A DNA stretch of 64,000 bases from Craterostigma plantagineum (Eukaryota > Streptophyta > Magnoliopsida > Lamiales > Linderniaceae): assembly GCA_027422505.1 (NCBI GenBank), contig JAPQWV010000737.1, positions 1-64,000 of the forward strand, written 5' to 3'. The position numbers and the translations under genes were made by a program. Each line of letters begins with the position of its first letter. Position 1 is the first letter of the stretch. The notes under the pieces were generated by a model. That model saw nothing but the letters and a program-made list of their open reading frames with translations, was not told where the DNA came from and did not search any database. Below, in pieces: positions 12,431-24,213 of the stretch.

Positions 12431-13990
12431 TAAATAATATTTATAATTCGAGTAATAAATATAACTAAATGTCTATGTCGATATTCATATCACCTAACTA
12501 TATAATTAACGGGAACATTCCCAGAAGTATAATAACTAGCTGTGCTGGTTTGAATTCTATATGAGAGCATTAACTTATTTACAGCGTGTGTATTGTCATT
12601 TATCTATTTTGAATCGAATCTTGACTTTAGTCTCGATGTTAATTTTAGATATATAACAATTCAGTGTGTGTCATGTGTGTACACAACCCAAATTGACTAT
12701 GTAATTTAATGTATATATGACACAATAATGACCAATGAGCAATCAGGTACAAGTCAGGGGGTTGAGAATTGAATTCAATTCAAGTGTGAAATTATTACAC
12801 TTCTGACTATGAATAAGGAACAACGTTGATTGACTCTCCATTTATTTGACTTCAAGCTATGTTTTATAAAATATAAATAAAACTTAGAAAACCAGATAAT
12901 CATAGAATTAGAGGATTATAGGCCTGTGATTGTTGTGACCTAGTGTGTACTAATATATGAAGGAAGCCTTGGTAATTAGAATTTACCTTTGACATTACTT
13001 TGGCGTAGGAGTAGAAAATCAAAAAGTGCCATGTGGTCGATCTATTGACATCTTTAGTTGGAGGTTATTAATGATTTTATTTCATAGAAATTCCTTTATT
13101 ATCGTAATTAGACGACGACGATATGACATTCGCATAGCTTCAATGAATTTATTTGGAATATCGGGATTATGATGGTGGAGGAAATTTCACTGAAGATGAT
13201 ATTCTATTGATCGAGATTTGGGCCAGTTTGAGTTTTGATATGATATGTGGGTGATAATAAAGATTATCGACGCTTAACCAATAACCCTATAATATAAACA
13301 TTCTGTAATTTAACTCTATGCTAGCGAGAGGCATAAAGATTGGTAAAAGTATTATTATTTGTTTAATTATTACACACCTTATTGACAAAAGAAATCACGA
13401 ACTTTCTTTCTCTTCCTTCGTCCTTTCCTATTGTTTTGACTCCAAATTTTCAGAAGAAATGTTCTGTCAAACTTGGCGTGTCACGTAACAGAAGTTATTA
13501 AATTAAGCTAAGTCAAGGGTTGTTAGGATTGCGTTGCGTGGAGAAAAATTCGTGAATGCTTATAATTACTGAATAAATATGTCGACGGCCCATAATTTTG
13601 ATTAGAATTATTAAAGATCGGGACAACAAGAAACGTTATTACGACAGAATTCATTATTAAGGTCGCCTAAGTAACCAATTTACTCATAAATGCCAAAGGT
13701 TCCTTGGGCATAATTGTTGATTTCAGTATATAAATACCACCTATATGTGTTTTAGACAAGGTACATATACAATATACCAAACGACGCTAGAAATATAATA
13801 ATATCAAATATCAAACAAAACATTCCTATAGAAAACGGCTTTCTTTCTCACCCCTTTGATTAGAAAGTTCGTATTTATTTCTTTCCGATATAGAATAAAC
13901 TAACGAACAAAAACTAAATTATTGAAATGCAACCAAAGTCACGTTTCGACAGCTTAGACGATCGTCACAACTCTTTCACCTACACTTAAA
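12431..13990. other. AT-rich intergenic DNA
   Basis: No ORF with recognisable similarity and no clear repeat structure seen. The last part is the upstream region of the desaturase gene at 14109. Confidence 0.6.
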
Positions 13991-13995
13991 AACCC

Positions 13996-14003
13996 TATAA
14001 ATA
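13996..14003 (+). promoter_or_regulatory. TATA box (TATAAATA)
   Basis: A consensus TATAAATA lies 106 bp upstream of the start codon at 14109. No ATG occurs between it and 14109, which supports that start codon. Confidence 0.7.
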
Positions 14004-14108
14004 GGTACCCAATCAAGAATTCAGTAAACTCTCTAAAGCTTTCAAATAAAAACTTCACCCCATAATACTGCACTAATTAATAATAAACTTTATACCAGAA
14101 AAAAACAC

Positions 14109-14816
14109 ATGGAATCCCCCAAAAAAGAGGCAAACAAAGTCTCTCCATGGACTCGCCGTGCATGGCTGTTCTTGGCTTGCACTGCCTTCTTAACATCAAT
14201 CTACAAATCCATATCAATCTCTTATTACCAAACGGGTCAATGGGTCAAACCCGTCCTATCCGCCCTAGCTGGGTATTTCATGGCGGATCTAATAACGGGT
14301 CTCTACCATTGGATCATAGACAACTACGGTAATAGAGAGACCCGTTTCATAGGTTCCCAAGTGGCTAACGCCCAAGACCACCATAAGCAGCCGTGGACCT
14401 TCACAAAGAACACCATAGAAGAGCAGACTTACCATCAGGCAATTGCAGTGAGCTTGATTTTATTGCCTGCGATATTTCTATGTAATGATTCCCCGGCGTT
14501 CTTAGGGTTTCTTGGGGTTCTAATGGGGTGTAGTCTGTTTAGTCAGCAGTTCCATGCGTGGGCCCACACGCCTAAGCATAAGCTTCCTCGGTTGGTTGTA
14601 TGGCTTCAAGATTCTGGGGTTATACTGACGCGTGAGAGGCACGCGAAGCACCATAAACGTCCCTTTAATGGAAGTTATTGCATTGTGAGTGGGCTTTGCA
14701 ACGTCTTTTTGGACAGTTCGAAGGTTCTTGTTGGTGTTGAGGTTGTCTTGTTTCGGTTGTTTGGGCTTCGACCAATCTCTTGGGGGAATGATGAGGATAA
14801 CAACGAGGAAGAGTAA
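14109..14816 (+). CDS. FAD4-type (Kua/TMEM189/CarF family) fatty acid desaturase-like protein, 235 aa
   Basis: Single-exon gene. The protein matches the plant FAD4 family (Pfam lipid desaturase domain), whose Arabidopsis founder makes the delta-3-trans double bond of palmitate on plastid phosphatidylglycerol. Visible features: hydrophobic segments at about 18-32, 48-70 and 112-147, and the histidine set YHWIIDNYG (His67), QDHHKQPW (His91-92), QQFHAWAHT (His149, His153) and RERHAKHH (His178, 181, 182), followed by YCIVSG. All expected His clusters are present, so catalysis is plausible. The N-terminus before the WTRRAW motif is only about 14 residues, and I see no transit peptide, unlike the convergent paralogue at 17198-18055. 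The first ATG after the TATA box is used. The C-terminus is acidic. Either it is targeted differently, or an upstream exon is missed; no upstream in-frame extension is seen. Confidence 0.9.
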   Translation: MESPKKEANKVSPWTRRAWLFLACTAFLTSIYKSISISYYQTGQWVKPVLSALAGYFMADLITGLYHWIIDNYGNRETRFIGSQVANAQDHHKQPWTFTKNTIEEQTYHQAIAVSLILLPAIFLCNDSPAFLGFLGVLMGCSLFSQQFHAWAHTPKHKLPRLVVWLQDSGVILTRERHAKHHKRPFNGSYCIVSGLCNVFLDSSKVLVGVEVVLFRLFGLRPISWGNDEDNNEEE

Positions 14817-15280
14817 TATAGTTTATATTAAGCACGACTATGGTATATATTTCCTTATGATTGGATGTGAAATCAGTGATCATTTGAGCGTATGTTTATG
14901 TTACTGCTATGTAACTTCCACTTGCAATAAAATGTTTGCTTCAGTTCAATACCCTTAAATAGGGTCTTTGTTACGCTTACAAATCTTTTATACAAAGTAA
15001 AGGCTCCGATTTTCAATTAAAAGACAGAACAAAAATTCAGAAGGCATAATAGAGTCAGAGCATGTTCTCTTAGTGAAGTTCTGAATTAAAAGTTTCAGTT
15101 TTTCGTTAAATTGAAAGTTCAAAGTAGACTTCATGCTTCTATTATATCCATGGAAAACATTGTCGTCGATCTTCTTCGACCTATATCTAGGGATTTTTTT
15201 AAGGTTTAGGGCCCAACCTCAAGCCCGTATAAGCTTGCAGAGTTCCTCTATAAACCAATTTGTAAGTGAAGATAAAAACG
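14817..15280. other. 3' flank of the FAD4-like gene, no gene seen
   Basis: AT-rich DNA. AATAAA-like strings such as AATAAAATG near 14926 could serve as polyadenylation signal. No supported ORF. Confidence 0.5.
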
Positions 15281-15284
15281 TGCC

Positions 15285-15900
15285 TAAGGGGGGTGAATTA
15301 TAGCTTACAAAAAAATTTATGCATTCTTCTTTTCACAAATCCTAAGATGTAGTGACTTAGAGATGCCTATTGATGCTTCTGACGAGTATGCCTGATATAT
15401 CCTAGTACCGCCGGATGTGTGTCGGTCTGTCTCACAGCGAAAAGGAAATAACTGTAAAGTAAATGTGAGACATGATTTTTATAGAGGTTATATCCCCAAC
15501 TGGGGTTTTAGTCCATTCCTTGGTGTTTGCTGAGTTAACCAATACACTAGAATGCACCGTAGCTAGATACAAAGCTGATTGATCGAAACAAGTCGAACAC
15601 TAGACAAACTACGTTACCACACGCCGAGTTTCGTTCCTCAGAATCTCATGATCCCACTAGACACAACTCGCTATTGAAGGGTCGCCGGAACACGTCCTTC
15701 CCTTCACGCGTGTGTAAACGTCGACCGTGCCTCATTGGTATTGCTCACGTCCCAAGACAACACGTCCGAAGACAGAATATATGGTGGGAGGTTGGAATAT
15801 CTCAGTACACTCAGTACTTCGCAAGTGATCGCTCAGGTAGCCATAAAGCTATCGCAAGTGAACGCTCATGAATCTCTCAATAATATTTTCTGCTCAAGAC
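15285..15900 (+). repeat. Possible LTR-retrotransposon LTR fragment
   Basis: CTAAGGGGGG (15282-15291) followed by TGAATTATAG resembles a copia polypurine tract joined to a 3' LTR start. The following 600 bp is more GC-rich than its surroundings and lacks coding capacity. No partner LTR is in the window, so the right end is arbitrary. Confidence 0.35.
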
Positions 15901-17197
15901 TCTAGTAGTCATATGTTTGCAAATTCTAAGTGACCTGAAAATATGAAATGCCTCTCATATATATAATCCTTTTCATTCAATCACTTACATGGACAATCAG
16001 ATCACGAGATTAATCACCAAATCAAGCATATAGTCCATGTAATTTTCGAGAGTCAACATGCCATGTAAATCATGCTCACTATAAATGCTCACAACGGTCA
16101 TAAGCTCATGTAAGCATGAGTATATTCCATATAAAGGCTCAGATTCGTTCTCAAGGCATATTCAATTATTCTGAATTATATTTACCATAATAGAACTTTC
16201 CATATGTGATTCCCTACTATCAGTTTGTAGAATAATTCAATCCAGATTTACTTTTCATGTTTAGCACACGAGATAGCAGCATATCAAACATCTTCCATGT
16301 TTAGCACATAGTATCAGATCAATATATTTACCATGTTTAGCACATAAATCATATCAGAACATATATATTCAAATTTCTTAACCTTCTAAAGATCATGTCC
16401 TTGTTTAGCGCATACCATATGTTTGCATCTTATCCACAAAGTCAATCAATCAATCCTTTCCTAATTATAATGTCCTAATCAGTTTATGGAAAGATATCAA
16501 ATCGACTTTGCACAATTAATTCAGCGATATGCATTCAAAAATCGCAGATGCAAGTTTCACTCGGGAATAAACGATTTTCAACGGATATATCACTTTCCAT
16601 ATATAGACATCATATTTTCCATGTATAATTCAGTAGGATATCTCACGCGTTATTTCCATAAATAGCACAGAATGATATATCATATCATACGAGACATATA
16701 GATCACATAGTTTCACCAATAAATCACAGAGTCACATGTGAATCAAATATTTGACACTTTAACCATTTTATCCGATCTGGGACTTGGGTTTGCACCCAAC
16801 ACTATAGGTAGAGGGAACGGGCTAAATCTATTTAAAAGTTGAATATTTATTACGTCTCCCATGTTTTTTTAGTATAAATATAAGCCTTTTCAGCTAAATA
16901 ACAGCATGCCTATCATTTTTCCCTTTTAAATGAAGAACGTGGCATAATCACATTACTAATCACAAACTACACCCGCTGTGTCGATAATCACGAGGTAAAA
17001 GCAAACACAAAAACACAATTCAAACAATAAGCGCATTTTCACCGCAATGCATAGACAACAATCAAATGTCAATTAACTTTCCCAATTTCAACTCAAATCA
17101 CGGAACAAGAAGTATCGATTTCTGTCCGACACATCGAAGAGCATTCATTCATTCATCTTTTTTTTTTTTTTTTTTCCGTACGAGAAAAAAAAACCAG
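15901..17197. other. Intergenic DNA with a short dispersed repeat motif
   Basis: No gene found. The string CCATGTTTAGCACA or a close variant recurs at about 16256, 16297, 16330 and, as TTGTTTAGCGCAT, at 16403. A 19-base T run (about 17158-17176) lies in the 3' region of the desaturase gene that ends at 17198. Confidence 0.5.
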
Positions 17198-18055
17198 TCA
17201 AAACGCCGTCGTTCCATCATCTGCTTCCCTCCATTCCTCGTTGGGCTCGCTCCAAGACCTTGGCCTAACTCCGTACCTAAAGAAGAACACCATCTCCAAA
17301 GCTTCGAAGAATTTCGCGCCATCCAAGAACTCATTCCACGCGCCGCTCACTATGCAGTAGTTGTTGTCGAACGGCTCGCGGTGGTGCGCCGCGTGCTGCC
17401 CACGCGACACCAGCACCCCCAATTTCTGCAGCCTCACCACCGCCGCCGGCAGCCTGCTCCTCTTCATGTGGGCCCACGCGTGGAACTGCTGGCTGAACAT
17501 CACGCATCCCGAAAATACCCCTGCGAACGCCAGCACAGTTGGGTCATCGCACAGCAAGTCGAAGGGCAGAACGGCGAACGCGACGGCGCGTGCGAGCGAG
17601 TGGATGTTGTTGGCGAACTCCCGCCTGGTGATTGTCCACGGGTACTTGTGGTGCCCCTGAAAGGCCTCGATCTGCGAGCCGAAGAATGGGGTTTTTGCGT
17701 CGCCGTAGTTGTCTATGGCCCAGTGGTAGATTCCCGAGCCCAAGTCCGACAAGACGTAGCCGGCGTAGGCGGCTAAGATGGGCTCGAGCCAGCCGTGGGT
17801 TCCGACGGCGGCGGCCTTTCCAAGGGTGGCTGCGACGGTGGTGCAGCCTGTGGCGAGCCAGGCGCGGTGGGTCCACGTCGATTTTAGGGTCGGGTCGTTG
17901 GGCACGGGCGGGCGGGGCGAGCTGATGATCGGGGCGAGCTTCAGGCGGGTCTTTAGGGTTGGTGGGTTTTGCTGCTGCGGCGACGGCGGCGGTGGTGTGG
18001 TGATGCGCGCGTGTGAGATTGCGTTGTTGAGTTTGAAGGAGGACATGGACGACAT
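17198..18055 (-). CDS. FAD4: FAD4-type palmitate desaturase, chloroplast-targeted, 285 aa
   Basis: Single-exon gene. Residues 1-55 are rich in Ser, Thr, Pro and Gln with few acidic residues, as in chloroplast transit peptides. The family core begins at WTHRAW (61-66). Histidine motifs: IYHWAIDNYG (His111), QGHHKYPW (His135-136), QQFHAWAHM (His192, His196) and RGQHAAHH (His221, 224, 225), then YCIVSGAWN. Hydrophobic spans lie near 90-112 and 155-190. In Arabidopsis FAD4 forms 16:1 delta-3-trans on phosphatidylglycerol in plastid membranes with a redox partner; I infer the same role here. The coding strand is clearly GC-rich compared with its paralogue and flanks. Met1 and Met4 are both possible starts. 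It is arranged tail to tail with the gene at 14109-14816. Confidence 0.92.
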   Translation of the reverse strand: MSSMSSFKLNNAISHARITTPPPPSPQQQNPPTLKTRLKLAPIISSPRPPVPNDPTLKSTWTHRAWLATGCTTVAATLGKAAAVGTHGWLEPILAAYAGYVLSDLGSGIYHWAIDNYGDAKTPFFGSQIEAFQGHHKYPWTITRREFANNIHSLARAVAFAVLPFDLLCDDPTVLAFAGVFSGCVMFSQQFHAWAHMKRSRLPAAVVRLQKLGVLVSRGQHAAHHREPFDNNYCIVSGAWNEFLDGAKFFEALEMVFFFRYGVRPRSWSEPNEEWREADDGTTAF

Positions 18056-18879
18056 TCTTTGGTGTTGTGTTTTTGTAATGTAATTTTGATGTCGTAACTT
18101 TCGTCTTTGTTTATGTGTAAAGGGGTTGAAAGAAAAGCAAAGACGACGAAGTATATGGTGGCTGTGGTTTACTCCATTGGGTTGGAATGTGGTAATAGTT
18201 GGATCTGCGTGGGTCTTTTAGGGTCGCTTATAGTTCGAAAAGATAACGACGGCCATTTAATTAGATAGAACATATGTTTTAGCTTTTTCCCTGTTCATGT
18301 GTCATACAAGAAAAGCATGCGCGGCCACAAAAATAAGATTGACCAAGGTCCGACTTTTTCGAAAAATCAAGGCTTAAAAAAGAAAAATTGGATCATTTCG
18401 GAAACAATAGAACCTGGAGAAAGGGAATTCGGGTGCATCATCATCAAATATGAATAAAGAGTAATAATAAAAAGAAATCAAACGATATTCTCTTTTGGAG
18501 TAAAATAAAACACACACACACAATCACATAGTAGATGTAAAATTAAACCCTCACTGGGTCTGAAAACTGCAAAATAAGTAAAAGATCAAACCACTGCATG
18601 GAACTTAGTATACGCAACACCTTCAAATCGGCCTCAGATCATTCACCATGCACCACGTCACGTCACTGTAATAAATTATCAACAGTGCAATCATTAATAG
18701 TGTGTGTGTCCCTTCAGTGAAATTCTAATCATCAAAGTTTCAAACATCGACTTAACTTTTCTACTTAAAACTCTCTACTGAATCCACAACCAACTCGATT
18801 TACTGATTAACCAGAAAATCATGCTTGAAGAAGAGAGGGATCATATTAGAATTCAAAAATAAGAACGAATGTGTACCTG
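18056..18879. other. FAD4 upstream region and RBP45-like 3' region
   Basis: Holds the promoter side of the minus-strand FAD4 gene and the 3' UTR side of the minus-strand RNA-binding protein gene. No supported ORF; a short CA run occurs near 18510-18522. Confidence 0.6.
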
Positions 18880-21800
18880 CTACTGATATGGATACTGCTG
18901 AGTTTGTTGATAGCTTCCATATCCTGGATAGTTTCCATAATATGCATTAGGGTCTTGAGTTGGCGGTGGCGCATATCCAACGTAGGCATCGTATCCTTGA
19001 GAGTACCCATATTGAGGTGCACCCGAGTAGTTCTGGTCCGTCTGAAACAAAGAATTTCAATTGCATAAATAATAAGGTGCCCGAATAAAGTTTTGTAAGA
19101 AAGAAAAGGTTGGTTAGTAAAATACCTGTTGTTTTGAGAAACCGTGACCCCAAGAAAGTCTAACATTTTGGCCGCCTAATTGAAGGCCATTTAAGGTAGC
19201 CAATGCTCTTTCAGCAGAAGCCCTGTATCAAGGAATATTAATGTATGTTTTAAAAATACATGCAAGAAACTTCGATTTTCATTTCAAAAACCATATGTTC
19301 GGTCTTATAGACTACCTGTCAGAAAACTGCACAAATCCGCAACGTTTTGCAACTGGAATCCTCACGTGGACAACCTCACCACACTGAGAGAAGACTTGTC
19401 TTAAATGATCCTCTGTTACATTGGGGTCCAGGCCTCCAACAAACACCTGCAGTAACATCAACGGTCATTTGCAGCGAAAGTTTGAACGGAACTACTGATA
19501 CTAGAAAAAGTACGCACTGTCGTATTGCTAGGGTCACTTTCGCCAGGGTTTCCTTGAACACTCTGGTATGGAACTGCAGATGATTAACAAATTGTAAAAA
19601 TGGAAATAAATAAACTGAGGTTAATCCCTTCATTCATCTTCAAATGGGGCGTGGGGGGTTGAGAGACATGTTGAGGGATGTTTTGGTTAGGGAGAGAGAG
19701 AGAGCTATCAAATGCCTCTAAGATAGACAAACAGTTAGCACTGAAACTGCAAGGACTGAAAAAAGAGAAGCTGCAGCCTCAGTCATACTAACAGGTGAAA
19801 TAAGAAATTCCTCGCCGTTGACCACATTAATATAGCAATGCCATATGTTTCCAGTCAACATGTCTAATACCCCGATGTATATCTCAATCCAAGCCACCAA
19901 ATTATTTTTTGTTTCATAAGCAGGAGAAAGGGATCTTAACAATGGAGAATTGGGAAATCAAGACGGCTCTGAAAAGGATATGCTAATATGACAGCTAAAT
20001 GCCATTGCACAACAGCCAAGTTATACTTGCAAAGTCCAAGAATCTCTACATAGAGAAACCTCTATAATTCTTTTGCACTAAAAAATCGAACGTCTAATAA
20101 AAGCCTGAATTCCAGTAAGGAAGCAGACAAAATTACACTTGATAGGATTCACAGTCTCGAATGGATAAGAAGTGTAAGACTCGGATTCAGATATGGACAG
20201 TATGTGAAGGTAATGTTGTCTCCTAAAACTAGCAAGCAGCAATGATATATAAAACACAACATCAAGTTGTATGTTGTATGGTTCTGGTTTCCGTATTAAA
20301 AGAGAATCCAACTCGATTGGCTACCAAGGACCCAAAGGACCTATACTGAATGTGTTCCCTTACTGTCCCAGGCTCTCAGCTAAAGTTGGACGTCAACAAT
20401 TTCACTGGTTTCTACAGAAATCAATCAGACCAAACCCTAGCAGAATAATTTCTTCTACAAAAAAAAAAATGCATTATAACTTAATCTCTAGAACAATCCT
20501 CCTAATCTACAGTAAATCCTCCAAACCAAATTGAAGATGCAATAGCCCGATAATTAGTGGCTATGCTTGTTACAACTACACCATTTTTAACGAAAGAATA
20601 ATCCAGCACCACAAGTTACTTTTATGGAGAATTGGACAGACCAAAAGACAATAAGCACGACAGTAATAACTGAAGTCTAAAAGCTCGATTAAACAAAAAC
20701 AAGTGACGCTACATGGTAACCAATTCCGTGAGATCAGTTCTGGGGGCTATCCGTAAATGAGAGCTCTCTCTTCCCAGTTAGACTAAAGATTAATTTCATA
20801 ATATCTTTCATGTTTTGTAGTCCCTCATTTTGAAGTTTAATCACACAATCTCGCAATTCGGTGACATTGGGAAAGATCGCAAGAAAGGAAGGACATCTTA
20901 ATGCTGCTTCCATACAGGTAGGAAAATATATGCCATGTAGACAGCAATACTAAGCAGACTGACAAGGCATGTAACTGAAAGCTTCTGCTCACTAGGAATG
21001 AGATATAACATTCACTATATACTGAAAAAAAAAGGGAAAAAAGATGCACTAGCAACAATTACCTTTCTGGGCTTGAGCTAGCATAGGTCTTTTGTCAGCC
21101 GCAGGCCCTGTCCTGATGGCCCTACTTGATATCAACATACCACTCATTTCGTTCATAGCTCGTTGTTGCTCCATCTCATCTGCAAATTTGACAAATCCGT
21201 AGCCTTTGGAACGCCCAGTAGCCTTATCAATGACAACTTTTGCGCCCTTAACCGAAGGGTATGAAGATTTAAATGTTTCTTGGAGAAGGTAATCCGTAAC
21301 ATCAGCAGCTAAATCTCCAACAAATATGGAAAACTCGGGAGAATCATCTGCCTGCTTATCCCCAGCCCCATGACTAGCCCAGTTCAACCTGAAAGTCTGC
21401 TCAGTATTGGGCATAAGTGTTCCGTTGTAGCTCTGCAATACATTTTCAGCAGCAGGACGGGACCTGAAGTCCAAGAAGCCGTACCCCTCACACTGACCTG
21501 TTTGTTTATTACGAATTACCTTGGCAGCTACCAACTGAAAAGGGATACAAGTTTGTCAACAACATCATAGCAATGAAGTAGGAGAAAGTGTACAATAGAT
21601 GGATCCCAATCTGAGTAGACGTTCCCATGACTAAGGTGAAGGGAAAAGAAAAGGTTGCAAAACATATGGGCCTATATTCAGAATTGAAATAAGATTTTCA
21701 AGAACACTCAAAACTCATTAACGAGCTTTAATGATGATCAGCTCAGGAGACTGTGCAGTATGCACAACAAGTTGAAAGATTCAAATTCCACCAACTCTAA

Positions 21801-22266
21801 TTAGATTCTCGCAAGTTGGAGTTCAACTATAAATTGGAAGTAACAGCAGTAAATTCTATAATTCAGTAACCAAAAGAACCAAGAAAGACTGAGATCAGAA
21901 CAACAAGTGACTTCGTGAAGATACATCTCCACAAACAGAGCAAGAACACTCAGCCCATAGCACCAAAGAGGACTCTTAGGAAATAAACAAGAGCGTAAGG
22001 AATCATAGGAAACACGCTTCACAAAACAAACATACCTCTCCAGTGTGGGAAAAGCACGAGTTGAGATAATTCTCATCCATCCAAATCTGAAGACCACCAA
22101 TCCAGAGGGTCGCCACCTCGTCCGCTCCGCCTCCATTCCCCACAGCCCCTTCACCATAGTAATACTGCTGTTGAGCGTGCGCCGGGGGCTGGGAAAATTG
22201 ATCCTGCGGCTGCGTCGGAGGCATCGCATTCGCGTTCCAATACTGCTGCTGATTGTATGGTTGCAT
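18880..22266 (-). CDS. RBP45/47-type three-RRM polyadenylate-binding protein
   Basis: Six exons joined by GT-AG introns with a continuous frame: 22266-22036, 21534-21063, 19573-19518, 19446-19316, 19222-19126 and 19041-18880, giving 382 codons plus stop. The N-terminus is Gln-rich (PYNQQQYW, QPPAHAQQQ). RRM1 has RNP2 LWIGGL and RNP1 GYGFLDF; RRM2 has IFVGDL and GYGFVKF; RRM3 has VFVGGL and CGFVQF. The tail is Tyr/Gly/Gln-rich (YGYSQGYDAY to QQYPYQ). Plant RBP45/RBP47 proteins are nuclear poly(A)/U-binding proteins that join stress granules; that function is inferred from the family. Length and order of domains fit RBP45. The large second intron (about 1.5 kb) holds no recognisable gene. Confidence 0.93.
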
Positions 22267-22284
22267 CGCTCGGAGTTGATTTGA

Positions 22285-22293
22285 AAACCCTAA
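22285..22293 (+). promoter_or_regulatory. telo-box (AAACCCTAA) in the 5' leader of the RBP45-like gene
   Basis: AAACCCTAA lies about 20 bp upstream of the start codon at 22266. Telo-boxes are common in leaders and promoters of plant translation and RNA-metabolism genes. It could also be chance. Confidence 0.45.
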
Positions 22294-22662
22294 CTAGGAA
22301 GAGGAGAGAGCGTATGTTTTTCTCTAGGGCTTTTTGCAAAAGAGGGGTTTAGATCGAATTGAGAATAGAGAACCAATGTATATGTACTGATTGGAATTTT
22401 ATACAAGTCACGCGTTGCATTGCCTACAAGCGCTTTATGTTAAGCTTCACGCCTCAGAATTTTAGGCACTTTTTATTTTGTTTTAAATGTATCCTCTCAT
22501 ATAATATTAAATAAAATTATGTCAAATTCATACTGTCTATATATCTTTCTATTTTATTACGGAAAAAAGTTATAAGTAACGGTTCTCGTATTGCTTGGTA
22601 CGACACTCATTAATTACTCCCTTGAAGTCAATTTTTTTATATACTCAACCTCTTAAAAGTAA
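22294..22662. other. Upstream region of the RBP45-like gene
   Basis: AT-rich, no ORF recognised; presumed promoter of the minus-strand gene. Confidence 0.5.
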
Positions 22663-22670
22663 CTTAAAAT

Positions 22671-23191
22671 TTGGGGTGTTCGTTCGGTACAAACGAACCG
22701 AACCGAACCGAAATTTCGGTCCCCCATTTCCAAAACCGAATACCGAACCGAATTTCTCGGTTCGGTATTCGGTTATTACCGAATTTTTCGGTTAATTCGT
22801 TTTACCGAATTAACCGAATTTTCAATAAAAAAAAAAGAATTTTAATTTTATTTAAATTAATGTATATAATTTGATATAATTTTTTTGGATTTGTAAAAGA
22901 AAGTTAATTAAATTATATATATTAATTTAAATATTACTGAAAATTCGTTTATTAATATATAATTTAATAAAATATAGTTATATTTTTATTATTAATAAAA
23001 TATAATATATTTTAATTTTAAAATTTCAGTAATTCGGTACCGAAAATCCAAAACCCATATTGAACGGAATTACTGATTTTTTTTTTTAATAACCGAATAC
23101 CGAACCGAATTTTCCGGTTCGGTTCGATTTTGTACCGAAGTTTTGGTTTTTCGGTTATTCGGCTCGGTTAACCGAATAACGCACACCCCTA
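22671..23191. mobile_element. hAT-like MITE rich in CGGTT subterminal repeats
   Basis: 521 bp. The left end TTGGGGTGT and right end ACACCCCTA form an imperfect inverted repeat. Flanking 8-mers CTTAAAAT (22663-22670) and CTTATAAT (23192-23199) differ at one base, the length typical of hAT insertions. Both subterminal zones are dense in ACCGAA/TTCGGT, and the centre is AT-rich and non-coding. Confidence 0.8.
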
Positions 23192-23684
23192 CTTATAATA
23201 GAAGTTGTTATATTATATTATGTGGGCACAAATATAGGTCGTTCAACAAAATAGTAGTTTTAGTAAGTGCCAACAAACCTTGCTATAAATCGTCAACCGA
23301 TCTCTCAATTAAGCTTTATTAGAAAAAAAAAATTAATTGAAAGAAAATCACATTTAATTACATTATTTAAGTAATTACGATTCTACCTTTACTTCTATAA
23401 TAAATCAATGTTTTTTCTTTTTACCTATTCTACCTTGCTTCTATAATAAATCAATTTTTTCTTTTTATATACTGTAAATATACATAATTAAGTTTAATTT
23501 ATGATTTCTATTCAAATTTTTAAATCAAAACAAATTTAAATAATATATTTATATATTATATCACATACATTTGAGTATGGAAAAAATACTAGTTTAGATT
23601 TATATGTAACTTTAAAAAAAAAAAATTAAAGATCTTTCAACATTTAACTGTATTGTTTAAAAGAAAAGTGATTCGTACTGTACG

Positions 23685-24213
23685 ACGACGTTCTGAAGCC
23701 GGGTTTTCGAACCGGACCGGAAATTTGGTGGTTTAAGGTTTAGTGGTTTAATCGGAATCAAACCGCATTAAAACCGGTATCTTAAATATAATAAATAGAT
23801 ATTTTCTATATGAATCATTCAAATAATATGGAAAATATACATGTTTTTATGAACTTTTTAAACTGTACTTATATAAATTAAGGGGTAAAATTAAAGAAAA
23901 CTAAATTGCGTAGTTTGTTATAATTAATCGGATGTCTAGTATTCAATCTACGAGTTGGGGCCAAATATGAATAAAAATAAAATAGTGAGCTAATAAGGTA
24001 ATATAAATTAGGGTATTGAGTGGATTTGAACCAAGCCCATTAAGTAAAATAGGCACAACTTAACCACTAGACCAAATTAATTTATTAATTTTGGTATTTT
24101 GTATAATTTATTTAAAACCAAAATTTTTATTTTGAAATTAAAAAGAAAAAGATCGGACCCAATTTTTTACCGATCCAGTCAGAACCGGCCGGTCCTGTCG
24201 GTCTTCAAGGGAA
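23685..24213 (-). mobile_element. hAT-like MITE, CCGGT family, copy 1
   Basis: Its left end (GTTCTGAAGCCGGGTTTTCG) and the following AAATTT...GGTTTAGTGGTTTAA block match, in inverse orientation, the right end of the element at 24916-25503. Its right part is rich in CCGGTC like that element's left end. Target duplication is not visible, so the ends are approximate. It carries a tRNA-like box pair at 24022-24074. Confidence 0.65.
24022..24074 (-). other. tRNA-like A box/B box pair inside MITE copy 1
   Basis: On the minus strand TGGTCTAGTGGTTA fits the pol III A box and GGTTCAAATCC the B box, in the correct order and about a tRNA apart. Acceptor and anticodon stems do not form a clear tRNA, so I do not call a tRNA gene. 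Confidence 0.5.

Noticed and set aside
17066..18083. Plus-strand ORFs across the FAD4 gene
   Set aside because: They are antisense shadows favoured by the GC-rich coding strand; the minus-strand frame has full family similarity.
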